Shown here: positions 23,928 to 32,490 of the stretch, in pieces | Position numbering within the stretch: position 1 is the stretch's first letter | Layout: the number at the start of each line of letters is the position of its first letter | NCBI GenBank assembly: GCA_020853795.1 | Contig: JADYYF010000046.1 | Coordinates: 1 to 32,490, forward strand | Origin: Candidatus Zixiibacteriota bacterium | GTDB lineage: Bacteria > Zixibacteria > MSB-5A5 > CAIYYT01 | Length of the DNA: 32,490 bases | Direction: 5' to 3' | Position numbers and translations under genes: made by a program | Notes under the pieces: model-generated | What the model was told of the DNA's origin: nothing | The model's input: the letters and a program-made list of their open reading frames with translations, nothing else | The model's database searches: none

Positions 23928-24451
23928 CAGGTATGTTGTGTGAAGATTGCCGCAAGCAGGATGCGACCGTGCATCTTAAGCAGGTTGTCAACAACCAGAA
24001 GGTGGTGCTCAACCTGTGCAGCGCCTGCGCCAAGCGGCGCGGTTTTTCGAACCCGCTGAAGAATATCCCCTTCCCGCTCGCCGACCTGCTTACATCGATG
24101 GTACCGACCACGACGTCCCGGCCGGACAACAAGTTGATGGAGCAGCGCTGTCCCGGGTGCGGGCTGTCGTACGACAAATTTGCCAAGACCGGCCGCCTCG
24201 GCTGCGGCCAGTGTTTCACCGCCTTCCGGCAGCCGCTGGCCGACCTGCTGCGCAAGATCCACGGTTCGAATCTGCATCGCGGCAAGCGTCAGAATGCGAC
24301 CGCGGCCGGGATGGACTCGCTCAAGGAAGAGGCGCGGCTGAAGGACGAACTCAAAGCGGCGATCGAGAATGAAGATTTCGAGCGGGCCGCGCATATTCGC
24401 GACATGATTCGCGACTTGCAGGTCAAGCTGGAGGCCGATCATGTTCGATAG
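23924..24451 (+). CDS. mcsA: McsA, activator of protein-arginine kinase
   Basis: A 175-residue zinc-binding protein that activates the arginine kinase McsB and links it to ClpC. It has four CxxC pairs: MLCEDCRKQ, LCSACAKRRG, CPGCGLSYD and GCGQCFTAF, as in McsA. The C-terminal 40 residues form a UVR (UvrB/UvrC-type) helix hairpin, LKDELKAAIENEDFERAAHI, used for docking to Clp proteins. The TTG at 23924 overlaps the lolD stop and has GGAG five bases upstream; ATG at 23933 is the alternative and would remove three residues. The 3' end overlaps mcsB by 11 bases. Confidence 0.93.
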   Translation: MTGMLCEDCRKQDATVHLKQVVNNQKVVLNLCSACAKRRGFSNPLKNIPFPLADLLTSMVPTTTSRPDNKLMEQRCPGCGLSYDKFAKTGRLGCGQCFTAFRQPLADLLRKIHGSNLHRGKRQNATAAGMDSLKEEARLKDELKAAIENEDFERAAHIRDMIRDLQVKLEADHVR

Positions 24452-25493
24452 CATGCCGGAGCGGCTCAGTTCCTGGCTGACCGGTGAGGGCGCGGAATCC
24501 TCGATCGTGCTCTCGTCGCGCGTGCGGCTGGCGCGCAACATCAAAGGCCAGACCTTCCCGACGCACGCCGAATCGGAGAGCCGCGAGCAGGTCGTCAGTT
24601 TTGTCGAGTCGGCGATTCGCTCCAGCCGCGAGCTGCAGGCGGGCGAATTTCACCGCTCCGAGACGATCGACGACTTGGACCGCGCCTTCTTGATCGAGCG
24701 ACACCTGATTTCGCCGGAGTTTATGAGTCCGGAGAGCGACAGCGCGATCTTCATCTCCACCGACGAGCGCGTGGCAATCATGGTCAATGAAGAAGATCAT
24801 CTGCGCATCCAAACGATGAGCCCGGGCTTGTCGCTGGCGGATGCGCTTGGCCAGGCGATGCGCATCGACGACGAGCTGGCCAAGACCCTGGAGTTCGACT
24901 TTGACTCCGATTTCGGATATTTGACCTCTTGCCCCACGAATGTTGGAACCGGATTGCGCGCATCGGTGTTGATACATCTGGCCGGACTGGTGCTGACCAA
25001 GGAAATCGACTCGGTGATCGATCATATCACCAAGCTGGGACTGGTCGTGCGCGGGTTTTACGGCGAAGGCTCCGATGTCTGGGGCAATTTGTTCCAGATT
25101 TCGAATCAGACGACGCTGGGCCGGACGGAGTCGGACATTACGGAAGCGTTGCACAAGATGACGCAACAGATCATCGAATTCGAAAACCAGTCGCGCGACC
25201 AGTTGGTGACGCAGGCCGGTAATGAAATTGCGGACAAAATTTGGCGCGCGTTTGGCATTCTGAAGCATGCGCGCGTATTAACATCGGAGGAGGTAATGAA
25301 TCTCCTCAGCGCGGTTCGGCTCGGGGCGGCGTTGGGCATCGTGTCCGACGTCCCGCTCGAGCGGATCAACAAGATGTTGATTCTGAGCCAGCCGGCGCAC
25401 CTGCAGAAGTATCTCGGGCAGGCGCTGGAACCGGCGGATCGCGATGTCGCCAGGGCGAACATGGTTCGGGAAATGCTGGCGGAAGTGAATTAG
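24441..25493 (+). CDS. mcsB: Protein-arginine kinase McsB
   Basis: A 350-residue ATP:guanido-phosphotransferase homologue that phosphorylates arginine side chains and marks proteins for ClpC. ATG at 24441 lies inside the end of mcsA. Kinase marks are SSRVRLARNIKG (about 25-36), ERVAIMVNEEDHLRIQ near 110-130, and the nucleotide-binding loop SCPTNVGTGLRASVLIHL (about 163-180). The length matches bacterial McsB, which lacks the N-terminal domain of creatine kinases. It sits between mcsA and clpC, in the order known from Firmicutes. The CtsR repressor gene normally heading that operon is missing here, so the module is probably constitutive or under another regulator. Confidence 0.95.
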   Translation: MFDSMPERLSSWLTGEGAESSIVLSSRVRLARNIKGQTFPTHAESESREQVVSFVESAIRSSRELQAGEFHRSETIDDLDRAFLIERHLISPEFMSPESDSAIFISTDERVAIMVNEEDHLRIQTMSPGLSLADALGQAMRIDDELAKTLEFDFDSDFGYLTSCPTNVGTGLRASVLIHLAGLVLTKEIDSVIDHITKLGLVVRGFYGEGSDVWGNLFQISNQTTLGRTESDITEALHKMTQQIIEFENQSRDQLVTQAGNEIADKIWRAFGILKHARVLTSEEVMNLLSAVRLGAALGIVSDVPLERINKMLILSQPAHLQKYLGQALEPADRDVARANMVREMLAEVN

Positions 25494-25518
25494 GTTATTC
25501 TCTCAGGCGGAGGTATAG

Positions 25519-27972
<2,454 letters not shown>

Positions 27973-28001
27973 GACGCAAGCATAGATTCGATTGACGATT
28001 C

Positions 28002-28034
28002 AAGCCACCGGCTGAAAGGCCGGTGGCTTTGTTT
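28002..28034 (+). terminator. Rho-independent terminator after clpC
   Basis: An 11-base perfect stem (AAGCCACCGGC / GCCGGTGGCTT, arms 28002-28012 and 28019-28029) with a six-base loop, followed by TGTTTT. It ends the long plus-strand run that begins at 18554. Confidence 0.88.
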
Positions 28035-28147
28035 TGGTCACCCGGTAGTGCGAGGAGAAATCAGCAAACCGAGTTACGCCGCCAGCCGTTCATTACAGAT
28101 TGGGCTGGAAGTGAATTCGAAATGCTCAACATCGAGGAGGAAGAACA

Positions 28148-28720
28148 GTGACCAAGGGACGCCTGGAGGCATTCAGCGACGGGGTGCTGGCGATCATCAT
28201 CACAATCATGGTACTCGAACTTAAGGTGCCGCACGACACAAGCTTCGCGGCTCTCAAACCACTGTTACCGGCCTTTCTGAGCTACGTTCTGAGTTTTGTT
28301 TACCTGGGAATATACTGGAACAACCACCACCATCTCTTTCAGGCCATCAAACAAGTTGATGGTCGTATTCTCTGGGTGAATATGCACCTGCTGTTTTGGC
28401 TGTCACTGGTGCCGATTGTGACTGCCTGGATGGGGGAAAACAGTTTCTCAGCCGGTCCCGTGGCGCTCTATGGCGTCGTCATGCTGTTGGCGGCTATCGC
28501 GTACTACATCCTAACAAGAGTGCTTGTCGCCCGCCAGGGCCGGGATTCGGCGCTTGCAGCGGCGCTTGGCCGCGACTACAAGGGCAAGATTTCGGTCTTC
28601 CTCTATGCCGCCGCGGTGGCGCTCGCTGCCGTGAGTTGTTGGTTTTCGTGCGCTATCTATGTGATCGTCGCGATCATCTGGCTGGTTCCGGATCGGCGGA
28701 TCGAGAAGATACTAGCGTGA
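28148..28720 (+). CDS. TMEM175-type potassium channel family protein (DUF1211)
   Basis: A 190-residue membrane protein. GTG at 28148 with AGGAGGAAG about six bases upstream. It opens with the family hallmark MTKGRLEAFSDGVLAIIITI, the RxxxFSDG motif of the first pore-lining helix. About six membrane helices follow (including YVLSFVYLGIYWNNHHHLFQ, LLFWLSLVPIVTAW and a C-terminal IYVIVAIIWLVP), which is the size of a bacterial single-repeat TMEM175 subunit. These form tetrameric potassium-permeable channels. The conserved YWNNHHHLF stretch is intact. It stands between the clpC terminator and rpmA as its own unit; physiology is not inferable. Confidence 0.9.
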   Translation: MTKGRLEAFSDGVLAIIITIMVLELKVPHDTSFAALKPLLPAFLSYVLSFVYLGIYWNNHHHLFQAIKQVDGRILWVNMHLLFWLSLVPIVTAWMGENSFSAGPVALYGVVMLLAAIAYYILTRVLVARQGRDSALAAALGRDYKGKISVFLYAAAVALAAVSCWFSCAIYVIVAIIWLVPDRRIEKILA

Positions 28721-28757
28721 CGAAAACTGTGCTGCCTTGCCCAGTAAACTTTTCCCC

Positions 28758-28785
28758 TTGACCGCCGACGGTCGGAACGTATATT
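28758..28785 (+). promoter_or_regulatory. Promoter of rpmA
   Basis: TTGACC (28758-28763) and TATATT (28780-28785) are 16 bases apart, about 75 bases before the rpmA start. A short CCGACGGTCGG palindrome fills the spacer and may affect its use. Confidence 0.65.
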
Positions 28786-28861
28786 AGACGATTGCCGCCG
28801 GACTGGATTGGCAAGTCTCAGATATTGGCGGCGATTTGAGATTGAAGATTAGGAGGACCCC

Positions 28862-29110
28862 TTGGCACATAAAAAAGGTTTAGGTTCGTCGAAGAACGGC
28901 CGCGACTCGAACGGTCAACGGCGCGGCACCAAGCGCTTCGGCGGCGAAGCCGTCCTGGCCGGTTCGATTATCGTCCGGCAGTGCGGCACCAAGATCAAGC
29001 CGGGCCGCAATGTCGGCATCGGGCGCGACAACACGCTGTTCGCGAAGATCACCGGCGTGATCGAATTCGCCAATTCCGGCGACCGCAAGATCGTCCACGT
29101 CCTGCCGTAG
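28862..29110 (+). CDS. rpmA: 50S ribosomal protein L27
   Basis: An 82-residue ribosomal protein whose N-terminal tail reaches the peptidyl-transferase centre. The start is TTG at 28862 with AGGAGG six bases upstream. The sequence [20 protein letters not shown], then [19 protein letters not shown] and [20 protein letters not shown] is diagnostic. There is no cleavable leader of the Firmicutes type. Its usual partners rplU (L21) and obgE are not next to it, so it is a stand-alone gene between its own promoter and terminator. Confidence 0.97.
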   Translation: MAHKKGLGSSKNGRDSNGQRRGTKRFGGEAVLAGSIIVRQCGTKIKPGRNVGIGRDNTLFAKITGVIEFANSGDRKIVHVLP

Positions 29111-29132
29111 CGAACCGCGACCACGAAGAATG

Positions 29133-29168
29133 AAAACGTCCCGTCGAGATGGCGGGACGTTTTTTTTG
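29133..29168 (+). terminator. Rho-independent terminator of rpmA
   Basis: AAAACGTCCCG pairs with CGGGACGTTTT (arms 29133-29143 and 29153-29163) around a nine-base loop and runs into a T tract. It lies 22 bases after the rpmA stop. Confidence 0.9.
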
Positions 29169-29209
29169 TTGTCGGAGACAAGGTCCGGAAGTCGTCTTTG
29201 AAGCGAACA

Positions 29210-29280
29210 GCGAGGAGATTGCTTCGTCGCGGCTGAGGGCGGAGCTGAGTGTGATTGTACGTTTGCTCCTCGCAATGACA
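29210..29280. repeat. Imperfect palindromic intergenic repeat
   Basis: GCGAGGAG (29210-29217) and CTCCTCGC (29266-29273) are an exact inverted pair, with GATTGCTTCGTCGC after the first and AATGACA after the second. The phrase resembles a dispersed repeat seen between genes in many uncultured bacteria. Only this one copy is in the window. Confidence 0.45.
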
Positions 29281-29350
29281 CGGCCACCAGCTCCTGACAA
29301 CAGACTTATCCGGAGACTATTCCTCGAGAGACGTAGTTGAATGAAGCGCT

Positions 29351-29833
29351 CTAACTCGACGGCAGCGCCCGGACTTTTTTGATGATCGCTGTCGTCGACA
29401 GCCCCGGCACCATGCGCATCCGCACGATTTTGCCGCCGTGGGCGCGTACGAAGTCGGCGCCGACAATTTCCCCGAGCTTATATTGAGCGCCTTTGACGAG
29501 CACATGCGGACAGATGGTTTCGATCAGGCGGTCAGGCGTCTTGCGCTCTAAGGGGACGATGTAGTCCACGACGCTCAAAGCTGCCAGCAGTTTCGCGCGG
29601 TCCTTGTAGGGGATGATCGGGCGGTGGTCCCCCTTGTTGACTTTGACGGAAGCATCGGTATTCAACCCGATCACTAAAACATCGCCGTGACGTTTCGCGC
29701 GCTCAAGGTAGTCGACGTGGCCGGCATGCAGAATGTCGAAGACGCCGTTGGTGAAGACGATACGCTTGCCGGTGCGATGAAGCCGGCGGGCGAATTTGAC
29801 GAGTTGTGATTTGGCGATGAGTTTCGAGTTCAT
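29351..29833 (-). CDS. rfaE2: Heptose 1-phosphate adenylyltransferase (RfaE domain II)
   Basis: A 160-residue nucleotidyltransferase that makes ADP-D-glycero-beta-D-manno-heptose for lipopolysaccharide core or other surface glycans. ATG at 29833 with AAGGA six bases upstream. The nucleotide-binding motif FTNGVFDILHAGHVDYL carries HxGH (HAGH), followed by GLNTDASVKVNKGDHRP and the closing GLSTTAIIKKV. Length matches the stand-alone RfaE2 form, not the fused HldE. The kinase half is encoded just upstream (rfaE1), 78 bases away across a small repeat, so the pathway is split between two genes. Confidence 0.92.
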   Translation of the reverse strand: MNSKLIAKSQLVKFARRLHRTGKRIVFTNGVFDILHAGHVDYLERAKRHGDVLVIGLNTDASVKVNKGDHRPIIPYKDRAKLLAALSVVDYIVPLERKTPDRLIETICPHVLVKGAQYKLGEIVGADFVRAHGGKIVRMRMVPGLSTTAIIKKVRALPSS

Positions 29834-29844
29834 GCAATTCCTTC

Positions 29845-29896
29845 CCCACCCTGCGCTGCGCTCCGGGTGGGCTACCGGCTACGGGTGGGCTGCCGG
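29845..29896. repeat. Short repeat between rfaE1 and rfaE2
   Basis: CCCACCC (29845-29851) pairs with GGGTGGG (29865-29871), and GGGTGGGCTACCGG is repeated with one change 18 bases on (29883-29896). The stem-loop may stabilise the message between the two genes or mark a dispersed repeat. Confidence 0.5.
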
Positions 29897-29911
29897 TTAA
29901 TCACCAAAGCG

Positions 29912-30904
29912 CTACAGCGATTCGGCGATGGTGTTAAACAGCTCATCTTTGCCGACATACGCCGTGCCGATGTAGCCGACGACAATGCCGGCGGCTTGAT
30001 TGGCCACGAATGCCGCTTCCAGCCGTGTGGCTCCGGCGGCCATCATGGCGGTCAGGACGGCGATGACCGTGTCGCCGGCGCCGGTGACGTCATAGACTTT
30101 CTTGGCGACCGTCGGCAAGTGATTGAAACTGCCGTCCTTTTCAAACAGCGCCATGCCGCGGGCGCCGAGCGTGACCAGGATCGAGTCCAGTTCGAGTTCT
30201 TTCAGCAGTCCCCAGCCGACGGCCTGCAGCGACTCGTCGTCGCGGATGCGTTGACCGGCCGCAAAGGCCGCCTCGTGTTCGTTCGGCGTAATCACGGAGA
30301 CCTGCCGGTAGTTGCGGAAATGCGACTCTTTCGGATCGACCGCAATGAAACGGTTGCGTTTGCGCGCGAGCGGGACGATGCGTTGCAGCAACGGCAGCGT
30401 GATGACGCCTTTGCCGTAGTCGGAAATCAGGAGACACTGGGTCTCGGGCAGGCGGCTCTCGATATAGGACACCATCTCGTTTTCGGTATAGCCGTCGATT
30501 TCGGCGCGCGATTCGCGATCGGCACGCACGACCTGCTGATTGTGGGCGATGACGCGCGTCTTAACGGTGGTGGGCCGTTTCTGGTCGGAGACCAGCTTGT
30601 AGTTGCGAATACCTTCGCGTTCCAGCAGGTGCTTCAAGCGCGTGGCGTTGTCGTCGTCGCCGACCAGCCCGACCAGTTCGGCGTTGCAGCCGAGCGCGCT
30701 GATGTTGCGGGCGACGTTGGCGGCGCCGCCGAGTTGCAGCGTCTCTGATTCCACTTCGACGACCGGCACCGGCGCTTCGGGTGAGATACGATCGACCTTG
30801 CCCCACAGGTATTGGTCGATCATGACATCGCCGTAGACCAGCACGTTGCCGCGCGGCAGGTCGTGGAAGAGTTGTTTCAGGCGCGCTAAGGTCAATATCG
30901 ACAA
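29912..30904 (-). CDS. rfaE1: Heptose 7-phosphate kinase (RfaE domain I)
   Basis: A 330-residue PfkB-family sugar kinase that phosphorylates D-glycero-D-manno-heptose 7-phosphate at C1. I chose TTG at 30904 (start MSILTLARLKQLF) because AAGGAG lies six bases upstream; the open frame extends further but runs through the promoter. Family marks are GDVMIDQYLWGKVDRISPEA, LGGAANVARNISALG (the PfkB first signature), NEHEAAFAAG and the catalytic DVTGAGDTVIAVL near the C-terminus. Length fits the stand-alone kinase. Together with rfaE2 it makes ADP-heptose and supports a Gram-negative envelope. Confidence 0.93.
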   Translation of the reverse strand: MSILTLARLKQLFHDLPRGNVLVYGDVMIDQYLWGKVDRISPEAPVPVVEVESETLQLGGAANVARNISALGCNAELVGLVGDDDNATRLKHLLEREGIRNYKLVSDQKRPTTVKTRVIAHNQQVVRADRESRAEIDGYTENEMVSYIESRLPETQCLLISDYGKGVITLPLLQRIVPLARKRNRFIAVDPKESHFRNYRQVSVITPNEHEAAFAAGQRIRDDESLQAVGWGLLKELELDSILVTLGARGMALFEKDGSFNHLPTVAKKVYDVTGAGDTVIAVLTAMMAAGATRLEAAFVANQAAGIVVGYIGTAYVGKDELFNTIAESL

Positions 30905-30929
30905 GGGAATCTCCTTGACAGCGGGGCGT

Positions 30930-30958
30930 ATTATATTACACTCCTCGGGCGATGACAA
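30930..30958 (-). promoter_or_regulatory. Promoter of rfaE1-rfaE2
   Basis: TTGTCA (30958-30953) and TATAAT (30935-30930) are exactly 17 bases apart on the minus strand, 25 bases before the TTG start. The -35 box overlaps the ribosome binding site of the divergent DUF3467 gene, so the two are closely packed. Confidence 0.75.
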
Positions 30959-30967
30959 GGAGGAACG

Positions 30968-31273
30968 ATGAACAATAAGCCGCCGACCCAGCAAATCCAG
31001 ATGGAGTTGCGCGAACCCGAAGCCGAGGGCATCTACTCGAACCTCGTCATGATCGGCCACTCGCCGTCCGAGATCATCTTTGATTTTGCCCGGCTGCTGC
31101 CCGGAACGCCGAAGGCGCGCGTATTTGCCCGGATCATTATGACCCCGCAGAATGCCAAGGCGCTGCTGAAGACACTGGAGGACAACCTCAAGAAGTACGA
31201 GGAAAAATTCGGCGAGATCAAATTACAGGGAATGCCCGACCAGAAGAATATCGGCTTTGCCAAGCCGGAATAG
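30968..31273 (+). CDS. DUF3467 family protein
   Basis: A 101-residue cytoplasmic protein. ATG at 30968 with AAGGAGG about six bases upstream. The pattern, GIYSNLVMIGHSPSEIIFDF, then FARLLPGTPKARVFARIIMT and PQNAKALLKTLEDNLKKYEE, is the small DUF3467 family, an alpha/beta protein with no assigned function that often lies near metabolism or housekeeping genes. It diverges from rfaE1 with only 63 bases between starts and ends at a strong terminator. No catalytic motif is visible. Confidence 0.85.
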   Translation: MNNKPPTQQIQMELREPEAEGIYSNLVMIGHSPSEIIFDFARLLPGTPKARVFARIIMTPQNAKALLKTLEDNLKKYEEKFGEIKLQGMPDQKNIGFAKPE

Positions 31274-31295
31274 CCGGAAGTCAAACGGCAAGAGC

Positions 31296-31329
31296 AAGAG
31301 GCGCCCTGCAGTTGCAGGACGCCTCTTTT
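31296..31329 (+). terminator. Terminator of the DUF3467 gene
   Basis: AAGAGGCG-C-CCTGCA pairs with TGCAGG-A-CGCCTCTT, ending in TTTT, 22 bases past the stop. It lies just beyond the stop of the convergent secreted-protein gene (31350) and could also stop that transcript, though the minus-strand side lacks a clean U tract. Confidence 0.85.
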
Positions 31330-31349
31330 CATATTCGCCGGATCAAGTC

Positions 31350-32490
31350 TCAGCAGTGCGGAGCCGGTCCGCCCGCAAAGATGTAATTGATCAGGTAGAC
31401 GGCATCCGAGATCGAGATCGCCGATGAGCCGTCGGCATCCCCCAAACAAGTCGGCGCCGGCGCCGGACCGCCCGCGAAGATGTAGTTGATCAGGAACACC
31501 GCATCGGAAATCGAGAAAGCGCCGCTGCCGTCGGCATCGCCGCACTTGCAGGCCGGCGGCGGATTATCGATCTGCCCGCGAATTTCTTCCACGGGGAACG
31601 CTGTCGAGTGCACGTTGACGTACAGTTCCCTCTGGAACAGATCGATGATATCGGCCGCACCCAGGTACCAGAATTCCTTGATCGGGCTGGTGAACTGGCT
31701 GAAGCCGAACAAGATCGGACCGCTGACACAAGCCGCGCCGCGGTGCACGTGCCCGTCGATCGGACTGCCGACATTGTGCGTCAGGTTGATCGTCATTTCT
31801 CGCCCGCCGCGCTTGAGTTCGATATTAGCCGTGCCGAGGGCCGGACTGCCGGTGCCGGCGCAGGCGTTGGCCTGCGATTCGTCCAGCGGGAAGCTGAATG
31901 AGAACTCCTCGTCAAGCACCAGTTGGCCGCGGATTTCACCGGACGGAAACGCGGTTGAATGGATGTTGATATAGAGGTTGCCGTCGAGCAGTTCCTGTAC
32001 GTTGGCCGGTGTCAGATTCCAAGTCGCGCTAATCGGACTGACAGAACTGGCGAAGCCGAAGCGAATTGGTCCTTCGACGTTGGGCGCGCCGAAGTGCACG
32101 TGGCCGTCGATCGGGCTGGTGACATTGTGTTCGCAGTAGATGGTCAGCCGCTTAAGATCTTTCGACAGGGTACAAACAGCGAAACCCGTTGCGGAGGAGC
32201 CGGTGCCGGCGCCGCCGTTCGCCTTCGCGCCATTGAGCTGCGACGAGACGTGGATGTCCTGCCGGACGATTTGCCCGCGGATTTCACCCGAGGGAAACGC
32301 GGTCGAGTGAATATTGATGTAGAGTTCGCCCTGCATCAGGTCTTTGACATTCAGCGAATCGAGATTCCAGGTTTCGTTGACCGGGCTTTGGGGATTGGCA
32401 AAGCCGTAACGAATTGCACCCTCGACCCCCGGCACGCCGAAATGCACGTGGCCGTCAATCGTGTTCGGAACATCATGGGTCACATCGATG
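31350..32490 (-). CDS. Secreted CHRD-repeat protein ending in a dockerin pair, N-terminus beyond window
   Basis: At least 380 residues are visible; the frame continues past the window edge, and the first CHRD copy is cut, so the start and signal peptide are not seen. Three CHRD (chordin-type) repeats follow one another, each with HNV..PIDGHVH.G, a GP...GF segment, and LYINIHSTAFPSGEIRGQ. The C-terminus is two dockerin-type repeats, GDADGSGAFSISDAV and GDADGSSAISISDAV, each followed by LINYIFAGGP. This pair is nearly the same, at protein and DNA level, as that of the 308-residue protein at 6427. CHRD repeats are found in secreted proteins and their ligand is mostly unknown. It would be displayed or released outside the cell, held through dockerins. 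Confidence 0.87.
   Translation of the reverse strand, partial: IDVTHDVPNTIDGHVHFGVPGVEGAIRYGFANPQSPVNETWNLDSLNVKDLMQGELYINIHSTAFPSGEIRGQIVRQDIHVSSQLNGAKANGGAGTGSSATGFAVCTLSKDLKRLTIYCEHNVTSPIDGHVHFGAPNVEGPIRFGFASSVSPISATWNLTPANVQELLDGNLYINIHSTAFPSGEIRGQLVLDEEFSFSFPLDESQANACAGTGSPALGTANIELKRGGREMTINLTHNVGSPIDGHVHRGAACVSGPILFGFSQFTSPIKEFWYLGAADIIDLFQRELYVNVHSTAFPVEEIRGQIDNPPPACKCGDADGSGAFSISDAVFLINYIFAGGPAPAPTCLGDADGSSAISISDAVYLINYIFAGGPAPHC

Noticed and set aside
29867-30748. A 293-codon open frame on the plus strand
   Set aside because: It is antisense to rfaE1, whose PfkB motifs are intact; no domain is visible in the plus-strand product.

Overview
The window looks like a chromosomal piece of an uncultured Gram-negative bacterium of the Fibrobacteres-Chlorobi-Bacteroidetes neighbourhood, with candidate phylum Zixibacteria or a close relative as my best guess. 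Three kinds of evidence point there. Secreted proteins carry cohesin-like modules, paired dockerin-like repeats (GDADGSG...SISDAV.LINYIFAGGP) and C-terminal tails of the YPNPFNP...SGVYFYRL...KKMVLLK type. Outer-membrane genes are present (LolC/E-LolD lipoprotein export, ADP-heptose synthesis). The core genes are GC-rich and often start with GTG or TTG. This is inferred from protein features, not from a phylogeny.

Region by region: (1) 1-7353, minus strand, is a block of four secreted multidomain surface proteins: one cut by the window edge, two large proteins with a sorting tail, and one ending in a dockerin pair. (2) 7354-8085 is a long gene-free leader with a strong hairpin. (3) 8086-10473, plus strand, holds two adjacent HDOD regulatory proteins. 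(4) 10474-15886, minus strand, is a run of small enzymes: GNAT acetyltransferase, DinB-like protein, cytidylate-kinase-like protein, an SxtJ-like membrane protein coupled to a NodU/CmcH carbamoyltransferase, a small conserved protein, and a SAM methyltransferase. (5) 15920-17593 is an AT-richer pair, an Mrr-like nuclease and a membrane protein with a topoisomerase-type zinc finger, with its own promoter and probably acquired. (6) 17802-18101 encodes an HU protein with a clear terminator. (7) 18554-27972, plus strand, is a tightly packed housekeeping run: unknown protein, rsmD, coaD, lysS, LolC/E-type permease, lolD, mcsA, mcsB, clpC, then a terminator. (8) 28148-29110 has a TMEM175-type channel and rpmA. 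(9) 29351-30904, minus strand, has the two genes of ADP-heptose synthesis (rfaE2, rfaE1); a DUF3467 gene diverges from them. (10) 31350 to the window end is a three-CHRD-domain secreted protein with the same dockerin pair as the protein at 6427-7353.

Functional links: LolCD and the heptose genes serve outer-membrane building; the secreted cohesin/dockerin/CHRD proteins would be displayed on or released from that surface. McsA, McsB and ClpC form a protein-arginine-phosphorylation and degradation module, here without the CtsR repressor that accompanies it in Firmicutes. I saw no tRNA, rRNA, CRISPR array, insertion sequence or replication origin.
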